Source of the DNA: an uncultured bacterium
GTDB lineage: Bacteria > Bacillota > Clostridia > Lachnospirales > Lachnospiraceae
DNA: 61,937 bases
Reading direction: 5' to 3'
Assembly: GCA_947647735.1 (NCBI GenBank)
Contig: CANSLJ010000025.1
Coordinates: forward strand, 1 to 61,937
Shown: piece by piece, positions 18,549 to 28,053 of the stretch
Position numbering within the stretch: the stretch's first letter is position 1
Layout of the letters: the number at the start of each line of letters is the position of its first letter
The notes under the pieces: generated by a model
The model's database searches: none
What the model saw: only the letters and a program-made list of their open reading frames with translations
Told to the model about the DNA's origin: nothing
Position numbers and translations under genes: made by a program

Positions 18549-20030
18549 CTATTCACGAACATACACATAAATGCAATCTTCCCTATCATTTTTAACATGT
18601 TCAAATCTTTCAATATTATATTGAATTTCCGATGGGGCCAGCACCTCGCTTTCCATTCCATTATAAGCCGCAAGATGTGTAATGCTTACTCCGCTTTTAT
18701 TTTCCGGTAAAACAAAGATCATTTGAACATCCTCTGTGCCATATAGGGCAAACCTCTTTGCCACATCCAACTCGCTTGACCAGCTTGAGGGACCTCGCAT
18801 ATCTACCGTCCCCCCAGATAAGATTTTGTCAGCCACCTGCCGCGATACGTTTATTCCTCTATATATCTCCCCGCTCCATTTTGGAGCGTTATGTATATAA
18901 TCATCTATGTAGGCTATCTTTTCTCTATCCTCCTGTGAGGCATCAGGATTATGATATGCCTTTCTGATACGTCCATAACTTTCCCCCGAAAAATCATAAA
19001 TTCCCTCATAAAGATTCTTAGCGTACTCAGAAGTTATATTCTTCCCGGAACCCATTTTAATATCATCAATCACGGTATTTACCCTCTCACTCAAAGGCAC
19101 CAATTCCCGATGTTCCTTCTGGGCCGTATACTTTTTCTCATACAGTCTTTCCCCGCCGTGCTCCCTGACAACACTCCCCGGCACCAGGCGCACCATCCCC
19201 TGATCTCTCACCCATGCCAGATCATTCTCCTGCCGGTACTCCCTGATATCATCCTCCCTCACGCCCCAAGCCGCGGCAAGCATCGCATCCGCTCTGCCGG
19301 CGAAAATATCCATTCTTCCCTCTCCCGCCCTCACCGCGGAGTTTTCAAAACCACTGAGGCTTGCATGCGCTATCTGTGAATAACCGGAAAAACCGCTCTC
19401 TGCTTCTTCGCTGCTCTCCCGATGGCGGGAGACAGAATCTTCCCCTGTCTCAACCGTCCCTGAGAGATATGGTCCCCGCCCGGCTCCCCCGAACGTTCCT
19501 CTATCTCTGATACCCCTCGAGGAAGATCCCGAGAAAATACCCCCGGCTGCCGCCTGAGCCGCATTGCTTAAATCGTTCAGCATCGCCGCATGATCTTCAT
19601 AGTGCGCCGCCCTCTGCCCTGCAAGATCTGCGCCCGCCCTCGCCGTGGATGCGCCAAACCGAAATCCCTCCAGGGCCCGAAACTGACTCCCGGCATTTGC
19701 GGTATGCGCCGCCCTCTGCGTGTATTGTCCGGCCTGCTCCCCATAAGCCTCCGCCAGCCCGTAAGCCTCACTGCCTGCGCTCTCCCGCATTCTATATACT
19801 TCGCTTATCTCACTCTCAACGGAGTCCAACAGGGAATAGCAGGAATTTCTGATATCCTCATTGATATCATTCCCCTCCTCATCCGTCTCATAAGGCAGGC
19901 TGTCTATCCTTGCGCGAATCTCCAAAGACTGCCACTCCAGCCTGTCCTGTCTGCTCTGCAGCGATGAAATCCGCTCCGCTATTTCCTCAATTCTTCGCCA
20001 TTCCTCCTGATATTGATCACCTGCAGCCAT
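18549..20030 (-). CDS. ADP-ribosyltransferase toxin-like effector
   Basis: 493 aa from ATG 20030, chosen because GGGGGAG lies 9 nt upstream; a GTG at 20048 is the alternative. Residues 1-160 are helical, rich in Ala, Glu and Gln. A Ser/Gly-rich linker follows. The C-terminal ~180 residues carry the R-S-E triad of arginine-type ADP-ribosyltransferases: IYRG (Arg391), SSWSS (415-419) where STS is usual, and an E-x-E turn in GMESEVL (Glu460, Glu462), followed by the APSEIQYNI strand. It would transfer ADP-ribose from NAD+ to a protein target. There is no signal peptide. It overlaps the AAA+ gene by 14 bp and is followed by a 63-aa protein. Confidence 0.82.
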   Translation of the reverse strand: MAAGDQYQEEWRRIEEIAERISSLQSRQDRLEWQSLEIRARIDSLPYETDEEGNDINEDIRNSCYSLLDSVESEISEVYRMRESAGSEAYGLAEAYGEQAGQYTQRAAHTANAGSQFRALEGFRFGASTARAGADLAGQRAAHYEDHAAMLNDLSNAAQAAAGGIFSGSSSRGIRDRGTFGGAGRGPYLSGTVETGEDSVSRHRESSEEAESGFSGYSQIAHASLSGFENSAVRAGEGRMDIFAGRADAMLAAAWGVREDDIREYRQENDLAWVRDQGMVRLVPGSVVREHGGERLYEKKYTAQKEHRELVPLSERVNTVIDDIKMGSGKNITSEYAKNLYEGIYDFSGESYGRIRKAYHNPDASQEDREKIAYIDDYIHNAPKWSGEIYRGINVSRQVADKILSGGTVDMRGPSSWSSELDVAKRFALYGTEDVQMIFVLPENKSGVSITHLAAYNGMESEVLAPSEIQYNIERFEHVKNDREDCIYVYVRE

Positions 20031-21852
20031 CCTCTGCCACTCCCCCACTATTCACTTCATAAACAATACTCTTCTGGTGGTCTTCCCTGTGCAGTTCCTT
20101 TAAAACAATATTGCTGCCGGGCTGTATATTCCCCTTTGCTATCTCCCGGCTCAGGGGCGTGATAAAGTCATGTTCTACCACATTCCCGATGCCGCGGCCG
20201 CCAAACTCCAGATTTCTCCCGCAGGAATCCAAAAGGGATCTGTATATACCGCTCTCCTTTGGCACCGAGATCCGAATCTGTTTTTGCTCATACAGGTTCT
20301 CACATATCTGCCGGATCTGCTTATCCAGGATCAGCTCTGCCTGCTCCCTGTGAATAAAATCAAAGATAATGATATTCTCACCGATGCGGTTTAAAAACTC
20401 AGGCCGCCAGCTCTTATGAAGCTGACTGATGATCGTATCCTCCAGTTCCTCTATCGAGGCGGAAGAATCCACCAGCATCTCTCTGCTTCCGTCCGGCAGC
20501 GTGTGCGCCAGACCAAGATTGCTTGTAAAAATGATGATACTCTCTGAAAAGTAAACCGTTTCCCCTTTGGAATCTGTCATCCTTCCATCATCCAGGATCT
20601 GCAGGAATTTATCCAAAATATTGGCATTCGCCTTCTCGATCTCATCAAATAAAAGAATGGAAAAGGGATGCGCTCTCACCGCATTCGTCAGCTCTCCTCC
20701 CGCATCATAACCGACATATCCCGGCGGAGCCCCCAGGAGCCTTTGGTCAGAATGGGCCTGACTGTATTCACTCATGTCAAACCGGATCATGGCACTCTCC
20801 GCCCCAAAGATCACCCTCGCCAGAGACTTGGCCAGTTCCGTCTTCCCCGTCCCGGTTGGCCCCGCAAACAGCAAAACACCTCTGGGACGGTTACCGGAGG
20901 AATGCTGCAGCCCTGTCATCCCGGTGGCTGCCCTGATCACAACATCCGCCACAGCCTGCACGGCTTTCGGCTGCCCGATCACATCCTTTGACAGCTCCTC
21001 CGGCAGATTTGACAGTCTTTCCTGTCCTAACTCCTCCCACGGATTTTCTTTTCTCCCGTGACGATAGGCACATATTTTCTCTTCCGCCTCACGGAATGTA
21101 TGCCCCTCGCATAATTCCAGGATAGAGCATAATTCCATACAGGTAAAACCGTCCGTCTTTCCCACAAGATGATGGATCAGCTTTTCTCTCGCCTTCTCCT
21201 CCACCGCATTCCAGTCGCTGAACTTCTTATAGGATGCAATGATCTGGCGCCGCATCTTTTCCCGCGGATGGTCTACTGTCAGTACCTTGCAGTTTGGCGT
21301 ATACCGGTAGAACCAGGCGGGCAGCTCCTGCACCCTGTTGGTCATCAGAAACAGGATATTGTTCACCCAGCCTCTCGCATTTTTCGCCCTTCCGGTCGTC
21401 GCATCATTTGCCGCCAGCATCAGAGTCGACAAATATTCCACTTCCTCCGTGTCAAGATTCTCAGGGCTCTTCACCAGCTGCCCTGCCATCTGAAGGATCA
21501 CTGCGGTGGAATCCCCCTGCTTTGCCACGGCTTTGCGGATCGTATTCATCGCCGTCTGTATATCCGGCTTTTTTATCCTTTGCTCCTCCGCCTGCCCGTA
21601 AAAAGCGTCGACCATCTCCCCGGTCTCATCAAAGTAATTGTAGAACCCGTCGATCCGATTATAAAACACGATCGTCTGATACCCTCTGCTTCTCAGATAG
21701 ATATGGAGATACTCATCCAGCCTTACCAGCTCTCCGCGCTTCTCTCCTGCCGACAGCATTTGGAGATCGTTGATATTTCCCTCCAGAATGAGCATTTTCT
21801 GTATGGAGCCATAGGTATCCAATTCCTCTTTCCACTGCGCTGTTTCTGCCAT
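20017..21852 (-). CDS. Clp/Hsp100-like AAA+ ATPase
   Basis: 611 aa. Residues 1-250 look like a degenerate AAA-type domain without Walker A. Residues 285-600 are a ClpB/ClpA D2-type domain: Walker A GPTGTGKT (331-338), the ClpB-like RFDMSEYSQ and GAPPGYVGYDAGG pore-loop region, Walker B LLFDEIEK (400-407), sensor IIFTSNLG, and a C-terminal small domain with GGRGIGNVVE. No ClpP-binding loop was recognised, so it is more like an unfoldase or disassembly motor (ClpB/ClpV role) than a protease subunit. It ends inside the toxin gene and starts 6 nt after the FHA gene. Confidence 0.85.
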   Translation of the reverse strand: MAETAQWKEELDTYGSIQKMLILEGNINDLQMLSAGEKRGELVRLDEYLHIYLRSRGYQTIVFYNRIDGFYNYFDETGEMVDAFYGQAEEQRIKKPDIQTAMNTIRKAVAKQGDSTAVILQMAGQLVKSPENLDTEEVEYLSTLMLAANDATTGRAKNARGWVNNILFLMTNRVQELPAWFYRYTPNCKVLTVDHPREKMRRQIIASYKKFSDWNAVEEKAREKLIHHLVGKTDGFTCMELCSILELCEGHTFREAEEKICAYRHGRKENPWEELGQERLSNLPEELSKDVIGQPKAVQAVADVVIRAATGMTGLQHSSGNRPRGVLLFAGPTGTGKTELAKSLARVIFGAESAMIRFDMSEYSQAHSDQRLLGAPPGYVGYDAGGELTNAVRAHPFSILLFDEIEKANANILDKFLQILDDGRMTDSKGETVYFSESIIIFTSNLGLAHTLPDGSREMLVDSSASIEELEDTIISQLHKSWRPEFLNRIGENIIIFDFIHREQAELILDKQIRQICENLYEQKQIRISVPKESGIYRSLLDSCGRNLEFGGRGIGNVVEHDFITPLSREIAKGNIQPGSNIVLKELHREDHQKSIVYEVNSGGVAEDGCR

Positions 21853-21858
21853 TTTCCT

Positions 21859-22551
21859 CTATTCCTCTTCAATCGCCAGAAGCTGGTCTGCCAGCCATAG
21901 CTTATCGCCGCTTTTTAGTACAGCCGTTTCACCCTTCAACAGCCGCCGTCTCCCGCCGCCGTCATCCGCAAAGGTTCCATTCAGAGAATCCTCATCCTTC
22001 AGATACACATTTCCGAAACGGTCCGCATAGATCTGCGCATGCCTGCGGCTTATCAATGGATTCAGGAAGAAAATATCTGCCCCCGCCTCGTCTCTCCCCA
22101 AATACTCTTTCCGCAGCGGCACATTGATCTTTTTTCCGTCACTGTACAGAACAATAGATTTCTGTGTTATGTTTCCGGCGATTTCCGTTCTCCCTCCCGC
22201 GTCCTCTCTGCGCTTTGCCCGGATCACAGGCTCTCCGGCTGACAGATCCGCCCCGGGCAATATTCTTCTTCTGCTGACAGATATCTCACTTCCCTTCCCG
22301 GCAATATCCTGGTCCCTCCGCTCCTGTTCCGCCTCGGCTTCCCCCGTCCGGCTTCCTTGCGCCGCCCATCCTGCCTGTTCCTCCCCTGCCGGAACCGTTC
22401 CATCCTCTAGGCACATAACAGGTATATTATATCTTCTGTCGTAAGGCTGTCCGCATACCGGACACTTCTTTGGCAGAGGCATCTCCCAGGGCACTACCTC
22501 GCTGGAATGCCCCAGCGCGCAAATGATCTTTTTAAATCCACTGTTCTCCAT
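21859..22551 (-). CDS. Zinc-ribbon/FHA-domain protein
   Basis: 230 aa. An N-terminal Cys cluster (CPVCGQPY at 30-37, with Cys47) looks like a small zinc-binding unit. A polar linker leads to a C-terminal FHA domain (about 132-230) with the diagnostic residues GRDE (152-155), SRRH (168-171) and NGT (191-193). FHA domains bind phosphothreonine. A Ser/Thr kinase is encoded two genes upstream in the same operon, so this is probably its phospho-dependent reader. The ribosome binding site GGGAG lies 12 nt before the ATG. Confidence 0.88.
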   Translation of the reverse strand: MENSGFKKIICALGHSSEVVPWEMPLPKKCPVCGQPYDRRYNIPVMCLEDGTVPAGEEQAGWAAQGSRTGEAEAEQERRDQDIAGKGSEISVSRRRILPGADLSAGEPVIRAKRREDAGGRTEIAGNITQKSIVLYSDGKKINVPLRKEYLGRDEAGADIFFLNPLISRRHAQIYADRFGNVYLKDEDSLNGTFADDGGGRRRLLKGETAVLKSGDKLWLADQLLAIEEE

Positions 22552-22603
22552 TGAATGACCGATCTCCCTATTCTTATCCTGTCAGGTTTTTCTTTATTCC
22601 CAA

Positions 22604-23926
22604 TCAGATAAACCGTTCCTTTTTGCTGCTCCTGCTTCCGCCCGCCGCGACGCTCTTTTTCCGCTTCATTCTTATCGTCTCTTCCCGGGGCTTCTCCGTT
22701 AAGACCTGACAGAACACTATGCCATAGTCATCCCTCAGCTCTGCCTCTATATCCGCCAGTAGAGAACAAAAATGACTGGCTGCAGAAACACCCTTCCGCC
22801 GCTCATTCAGCGTCGGCTCCTCCCCGACATATTCACCTGAGACTTCCATGATCAGACGGTCGCCGTCCATCCCCGAAACATCCAGAGATGCATGTTCCAT
22901 CTCATAATGCATCCTATCATCTCCCCAGGACGCATCACTGTTTTGTGTAAAAATGCCGTGTTTTTCCATAACACATGTTATGGAATCCGTGATATACCGC
23001 TCCCGCTGTTTTTCCTCATACTTTCTATACAGCTCGTCACAGGTATGCTTCAGCAGACGCTCCGCCTTTTCATCCGCTATCAGTTTTTCATCCGCCGGTA
23101 TCTCCATCAGCCCGCAGATCGCCCTGTACCGCAAAATATCTTTATTTCGCTTTTCAAGGCCTCTCTGCTCTAATTTCATAAGGTCTTCGAGCTGTCTTGT
23201 CATTGCCTCCAACTGCTTCATATGTGTTACCGCAAAGGCTGTTTTGGCATAGTCTTTCTCTTTATCATACTGTTCCTTCAAGGCTTCCAGAGAGGGAAGT
23301 TTCCCGGCATAGGGCAATCCCATCGTGCGATTCAGCCTATCCTCAAATATTCTCCGCGGAGAATCCTTCGCACGCTCTGCTTCTCTTTCCTTCTTTATCT
23401 GCAGGGATACTCCCTTTTTTCCCCGGCTCTCTGCTCTTCCCTCCGGATATACATGCCGCGGCCGCGCCCCTGCTTCTTCCTCCGAAACCGTTCTGATCTC
23501 CCGCTGTATCTCCGCTTCATGCCGGATCACATGCTGCTCTATCTCCTCAAAATCTTCCAGAGTATTATGCAGCTGCAGCACCAGCCTTTTCTGCCGCTCT
23601 ATTGCCGCCTCCATGCCACCGTACTTTTCTGAGAACACCTCTATTTCAATCTCTGTGTTTTTTAAACGTTCCACCAGCGCTGTCTTCTTTCTCCTGCTCT
23701 CCTCCAACAGCCTTTTTTTCTGCTCCCTTCCAGACAAAACAGCGGCCTCCTTTGCCGCATCATAATCGCGCGCTCTCTCTTCCTGCTCTTTCTTCTGTTG
23801 TTTTATTCTTTTCTCCTGCTCTTCCACCTCTATGAGCGCACAATAAAAATCACGGCTGCATTGATCCACTATCCCCTGCAGCCTTCTCTCCTCCAATATA
23901 AAGGGACTGGTCAGATAACTGCTCAT
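22604..23926 (-). CDS. Long coiled-coil protein of the kinase/FHA operon
   Basis: 440 aa. Residues about 20-260 are extended coiled coil rich in Glu, Lys, Arg and Gln, with a break around 150-210. Residues 310-410 look globular, containing YGIVFCQVLTEKP, and the C-terminus is a basic Ser/Arg/Lys tail. No family recognised and no membrane segment. The ATG overlaps the stop of the kinase gene (ATGA), so the two are translationally coupled. A structural or scaffold role, perhaps as a kinase substrate, is inference. Confidence 0.65.
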   Translation of the reverse strand: MSSYLTSPFILEERRLQGIVDQCSRDFYCALIEVEEQEKRIKQQKKEQEERARDYDAAKEAAVLSGREQKKRLLEESRRKKTALVERLKNTEIEIEVFSEKYGGMEAAIERQKRLVLQLHNTLEDFEEIEQHVIRHEAEIQREIRTVSEEEAGARPRHVYPEGRAESRGKKGVSLQIKKEREAERAKDSPRRIFEDRLNRTMGLPYAGKLPSLEALKEQYDKEKDYAKTAFAVTHMKQLEAMTRQLEDLMKLEQRGLEKRNKDILRYRAICGLMEIPADEKLIADEKAERLLKHTCDELYRKYEEKQRERYITDSITCVMEKHGIFTQNSDASWGDDRMHYEMEHASLDVSGMDGDRLIMEVSGEYVGEEPTLNERRKGVSAASHFCSLLADIEAELRDDYGIVFCQVLTEKPREETIRMKRKKSVAAGGSRSSKKERFI

Positions 23927-25461
23927 ACCTTACACTTTCTCCTGATCTCTTCCAATATATTTCCACTCCCCTGATAGGACATCCATGCCTCAAATCTTCT
24001 GTCCTTTAAAAACAGATCGATCTCCTGATCCAGCACAGGAATCTTTTTCATCAGATAACGCACAACATCACTGAAATCATATAGAATATCACTGCCCCAC
24101 TTTAAGCCGTCATTTCCGCGAAGCGCCTGAAACAATTGATTACAGGCCTCAAAGGCATGTACCCTGCCCAGCCTCTGCAGACGCTGCACATATTCCATCT
24201 GTTCCCTGTCCGCTCCCATCCTCTCAAGATAGAAGGATACCAGGCCACACTGTAAAAAAGTCTCTATGTCCTTTTCCGTCAGGCCGCCCCTGCCCCACAC
24301 ATCCTCCATCTCCAGAAGATCATGATAGGTATGTCCTCTCCAGACAAAAGATTCCCCGGAAGCCAGCATAAAGGTCAGCTTAAATAGAGCAGCCTCCCCG
24401 TTCGGTTCTTTTCTGCAGCTCTTACAGATCTCACCCCATTTTTTATCATACTGCAATAAAAAACGATCCAGTTTTCCCTGTTGAAATAAAAATACCGCAT
24501 AATCCCAATGGGTTTCTATCCCCGCCAGCAGTCCGTCTATATCCGCTGCGACCCATGACGGATCTTCAAAAGAGATCGTAATGATCTCTTTTTCTACGGC
24601 TCTGATGCCGGAAGTCCTTCCTTCCCCGCCAAAGCCTTTGTCCGCACACCACTTTCTTGCCGCAACCGGACCAAGGCGTCTTTCCCACTCCACCTGCAGC
24701 ATCCCGTTGACCAACTGCCGAAACCGCGCCGAGCCGCCTGAAAATCTGACGCCCTGCTCCCACTTTCTCCGGGCCTGTTCCACTGTCTTTACCCCCGCAA
24801 GCAGATCCTCCCCGAAAAGTTTCGCCAGCGTCAACCCTGCAGAAAGCCAGTCTGAAAAGCGCCCGCTCTCTCCGCCCAGCAGTATTTCCGGCGCTGCATA
24901 ATTCACTGTATAACCCGCCGGCTTTCTCCCGGGCAGGCCTGCACAGCCATAATCTCCGATCAAAACAAATTCTCTGTCATCGCTCCAGAAAATATTTTCC
25001 GGCTTGATATCATTGTGGATCACACCGTTTTTGTGCAGGCACTCCAGCGCACAGATCACCCCCGGCAGTACCTTTTCCTTTATTTCCTCCTCCGTCAAAG
25101 TACCTTCCAGACATCCGTTTTTATAAAAAGGATAGATCTCATACCATATGCCATCCTCACTGCCGTACGCTGTCAATTTTATCAGATTTTTACATTCCAG
25201 CACGCTGATCCTATGCAGCAGTTCCACATCCGGATGACATCTGGTCACCTTCGCCGCATACCGCTCCCCGTAAGCATCCACCGCAAACCACAACTCCGAG
25301 CTGTCCGTGACCGACATGGGCGCTGTCAGTATAAAATCTCCCAGTTGTTTTCCCTTATGAAATTCGGGCATCCTCTTTTGGGCAGAAACACTCCTGCATA
25401 TTGCCGGTATCGTATTTCCATTTCTCCCCTTATCCATAACGGCCTGTACAGTTGCTTCCAT
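23923..25461 (-). CDS. Ser/Thr protein kinase (Hanks type)
   Basis: 512 aa. Kinase domain about residues 38-285: beta3 lysine in YAAKV (Lys71), catalytic loop HNDIKPEN (His149, Asp151), DYG in place of DFG (Asp170) and APE (190-192). All catalytic residues are present, so it should be active. HND for HRD suggests it does not depend on the usual activation-loop arginine contact. No transmembrane helix or PASTA repeats, so it is cytoplasmic and not PknB-like. The C-terminal ~220 residues are helical and unassigned. The start is uncertain: GGGAG abuts the ATG at 25461, and Met31 is an alternative. No PP2C phosphatase was found in the operon. Confidence 0.85.
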   Translation of the reverse strand: MEATVQAVMDKGRNGNTIPAICRSVSAQKRMPEFHKGKQLGDFILTAPMSVTDSSELWFAVDAYGERYAAKVTRCHPDVELLHRISVLECKNLIKLTAYGSEDGIWYEIYPFYKNGCLEGTLTEEEIKEKVLPGVICALECLHKNGVIHNDIKPENIFWSDDREFVLIGDYGCAGLPGRKPAGYTVNYAAPEILLGGESGRFSDWLSAGLTLAKLFGEDLLAGVKTVEQARRKWEQGVRFSGGSARFRQLVNGMLQVEWERRLGPVAARKWCADKGFGGEGRTSGIRAVEKEIITISFEDPSWVAADIDGLLAGIETHWDYAVFLFQQGKLDRFLLQYDKKWGEICKSCRKEPNGEAALFKLTFMLASGESFVWRGHTYHDLLEMEDVWGRGGLTEKDIETFLQCGLVSFYLERMGADREQMEYVQRLQRLGRVHAFEACNQLFQALRGNDGLKWGSDILYDFSDVVRYLMKKIPVLDQEIDLFLKDRRFEAWMSYQGSGNILEEIRRKCKV

Positions 25462-25495
25462 CTCCCTATAATACCAATCGCCTTTACATTTATTT

Positions 25496-26047
25496 TTACG
25501 GGATCCCTATCATCCATAACCTGTTTTTCAACTGAACACACTGCAGATCTCTTTTTTGCCTCTCTGCACCGGTATATCTTTCATGGTATTTATAAATATG
25601 TATCCGCTGGTTGTCAGATCCCCGCAGGCCGATCCCGCTGTTTTTCTCCGCCGCATACTGCCCGTCCACCAAAACCGCAATATTTTTCAGAATTTCTTCC
25701 ATCTGATCCGATTCCTTATGGTGTAATTCCTCGATGGTATAACCGGTATAGACCAGAATATCCTCCGAATATCTGCCTCGAAACAGCTCTATCAGTTCCA
25801 GCATGCCCTCCGCCTGCTCAAAGGGCTCCCCGCCGCTTATCGTCAGTCCGTCTACCGGGGCATGTTCCGGAATCCGGTCAAGTATTTGTTCCGCTGTCAA
25901 TACATAATTTCGGGAAAATGGCTGCATATCCGGACTGATACAGTCTCTACACCGCCTCCTGCAGCCCTGTACCCATACTCCCAGCCTTTTTCCATATCCC
26001 AAAGTGAGAACCGGATACCACAATCTTCCCACGCTGATTCCTGTCAT
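25496..26047 (-). CDS. Radical-SAM activase-like protein
   Basis: 183 aa. The canonical CX3CX2C iron-sulfur motif is present as GCRRRCRDC, with the SAM-binding GGEPFEQ and a conserved VYTGYTIEEL region. This pattern matches NrdG/PFL-activase-like 4Fe-4S single-cluster proteins, which make a 5-deoxyadenosyl radical and usually generate a glycyl radical on a partner. No NrdD, PflB or obvious glycyl-radical motif occurs in the operon. Its start overlaps the preceding stop (ATGA). The target is therefore unknown; activation of another operon protein or a distant enzyme are both possible. Confidence 0.85.
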   Translation of the reverse strand: MTGISVGRLWYPVLTLGYGKRLGVWVQGCRRRCRDCISPDMQPFSRNYVLTAEQILDRIPEHAPVDGLTISGGEPFEQAEGMLELIELFRGRYSEDILVYTGYTIEELHHKESDQMEEILKNIAVLVDGQYAAEKNSGIGLRGSDNQRIHIYKYHERYTGAERQKRDLQCVQLKNRLWMIGIP

Positions 26048-27045
26048 CCTTCATCCCCGCATTTTTGACAAATACCCTGGTACAGAGGGGCGCCGCAATA
26101 AATACAACTGCCGCGCTCTATCCTCGGATAAAATTCTTTTATGACCAAATATATATTGATAAAACGAAAATATTCTTCTACGGATATGACAAATTTCTTT
26201 CCTTCAAAATACCTGTTCAAAATTTCCAGCGGGTTCCTGTCCTCATCAGTGACTCCTGAAAAATCAGCTATATCCGTCAAATGCTTTTCAAAACTCTTTT
26301 CCACGCCACCCGCCATATCTTCCGGTACTAAGTTAGTGAGGCATCCCCGCCCATATATTCTTACGGTTCCACCCTCCGCCGCTCCGAAATCCGCTCTTCC
26401 CAGCATAAGCGCACACTCCTCTTCTCTCGGCTCTGCCGCTACAAATTGCGTAAAACGAAGCCTTTTATCTATCACCACTTTCCTTTTCTCATAGGCCCAG
26501 CCACCCTTCAACTCATCCACATCAAAAGCACGGGTAAGTGCATATAATCTGTTCTTATAATATTCCAGCCAGTCCTGCAGATCATCATGCTCCGGCAAGG
26601 TGATCCCTTCATAGTCCAGACGTCCCGATAATACCAGCAATCGGTACCGCTCATATATTATCCTCTCCTTTATTCTGGCAAATGCCAGAGGAAAAAGCTG
26701 TCTCACCAAAATATGCAGATCGGATATAGCAAGCCCCGCATTTAACGCCTGCACCGTACTGATCTGCATCGCCTGTATCCTGCCCATAACTTCCCGATAC
26801 TCATCAGCGATCTCCGGCAGCTGATACGGATCATCCATCGCATCAATCCGCTCTCTTATCCGGAGCAGTCTCCTTTTTAATTCTTTTGCCTCATCAGATA
26901 TCCATATCGTCCGAGGATGGAGCACGCCTTTCATGCTGCGTTCTATCTCATAGCGCATATTTTCTTTGCTCAACGCAATAATATCATCTTTTTCAATGCC
27001 CTGATCCCACATAGCCTGCAGGAATAAAGCAGATTGCCTGTTCAC
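26044..27045 (-). CDS. Helical protein with C-terminal zinc ribbon
   Basis: 333 aa from a GTG start in a GTGA overlap with the gene before. The body is mostly helical and charged with no recognised domain. The last 20 residues form a CIYC...CQKC zinc ribbon. There is no membrane segment. It also overlaps the radical-SAM gene by 4 bp (ATGA), so the four genes 28018 to 25496 are tightly coupled. Conserved-looking but of unknown role. Confidence 0.65.
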   Translation of the reverse strand: MNRQSALFLQAMWDQGIEKDDIIALSKENMRYEIERSMKGVLHPRTIWISDEAKELKRRLLRIRERIDAMDDPYQLPEIADEYREVMGRIQAMQISTVQALNAGLAISDLHILVRQLFPLAFARIKERIIYERYRLLVLSGRLDYEGITLPEHDDLQDWLEYYKNRLYALTRAFDVDELKGGWAYEKRKVVIDKRLRFTQFVAAEPREEECALMLGRADFGAAEGGTVRIYGRGCLTNLVPEDMAGGVEKSFEKHLTDIADFSGVTDEDRNPLEILNRYFEGKKFVISVEEYFRFINIYLVIKEFYPRIERGSCIYCGAPLYQGICQKCGDEG

Positions 27046-27533
27046 ACGTTATTTCCCCCCGGATTTCTATGCCGCGCCAAATTCATTTCCGCCTCTCTTT
27101 TGCTGACCGCTGCCGCCTCCGCCCGCCTCTGCAATTCTTTTAAATAGTCCTGTTCTTCCGCTTCCTTCTTTTTCCTCTCCGCCTGCTCCTGCCTGATCGC
27201 TTTCTGTGTGATCTCTGCCGTAATCCGATTCAGACGTTCCAAACCCTTATTGTCCGGCACATGAGAGAGCCTCTTCCCAGAACATTCCGGCATTCCGCCC
27301 GACGCACACAGCCCCGCCGCAATACGCTCCAGCTCTTCGATCGGCGCATGCAGCGCCACCGCAAATAAAGCCTCCCACCAGATGAATACCTCCGCCGGCA
27401 GATCCATGGACATCACTTCCCCATACAGCTCCTTCAGAGCCTGTTCGTCCTTCCGCTCCTTCGATAACGCTGCCAGAGCCCTGCTCCAGATATCCTGATC
27501 ACTGTTCCATAACCCTCTTTCCGACTTTTTCAT
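27042..27533 (-). CDS. Small helical protein, unknown
   Basis: 163 aa. An N-terminal ~95-residue helical domain (WWEALFAVALHAP) is followed by a highly charged Lys/Glu/Arg coiled coil and an Asn/Gly tail. No family recognised. Its ATG overlaps the stop of the membrane-protein gene (ATGA) and its stop overlaps the next start, so it is translated as part of the operon. Confidence 0.6.
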   Translation of the reverse strand: MKKSERGLWNSDQDIWSRALAALSKERKDEQALKELYGEVMSMDLPAEVFIWWEALFAVALHAPIEELERIAAGLCASGGMPECSGKRLSHVPDNKGLERLNRITAEITQKAIRQEQAERKKKEAEEQDYLKELQRRAEAAAVSKREAEMNLARHRNPGGNNV

Positions 27534-28018
27534 ACAATATCGTCCAGCGCTTTTGCTATCAGCCCAATCCTCTTTTTAAATTTTATGTTCTGCATCACTG
27601 TAAACCCTTGCAGGACCACTAATAAAACAAGTGACAAAGCAGGATAAAACATCCTGTTATCCACTCGTTCTATAAATCCATAAATACCTGACGCAATTAC
27701 ACCAATCTCCACCAAACAATAAAAATAATTATGCGCTGTCGTGACCACACTGAAAAGAATACATACCATCGATGTCATGCCAAGCACAACCCCTGCACTT
27801 GCAATGCATATCCCTCTTGTCGTACCATCAATTTTCAACAGAGCACATACCAAAAGAAACACAGTCACAGCAATCGTAATTATGTTCATTCTTGCATTAA
27901 CCTTATATCTCACCGTTTCCGTATCAATCTGTTCGACCTTCCTTGTACAAAATTCGACTTCCCTGATGTACTCCCGCATTTTTTCCATTTCTTTTTCAAT
28001 ATTTAAAATCCCCAACAT
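27530..28018 (-). CDS. Small four-helix membrane protein
   Basis: 162 aa from ATG 28018, chosen because AAAGGAG lies 7 nt upstream; a TTG at 28045 is in frame but lacks a site. A cytoplasmic N-terminal coiled coil (about 35 residues) is followed by four hydrophobic helices and a short basic tail. It is the only clear integral membrane protein of the 13-gene operon and lies directly after the FtsK-like ATPase. If the operon encodes a translocation machine, this is the best candidate for its membrane element. Confidence 0.65.
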   Translation of the reverse strand: MLGILNIEKEMEKMREYIREVEFCTRKVEQIDTETVRYKVNARMNIITIAVTVFLLVCALLKIDGTTRGICIASAGVVLGMTSMVCILFSVVTTAHNYFYCLVEIGVIASGIYGFIERVDNRMFYPALSLVLLVVLQGFTVMQNIKFKKRIGLIAKALDDIV

Positions 28019-28053
28019 ACACTCACTCCTTTTCTCACTCTCCAATCAGCTTC

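Noticed and set aside
23923-25461. TerY-P phosphorylation triad
   Set aside because: That module needs a vWA protein and a PP2C phosphatase beside the kinase; neither is present.
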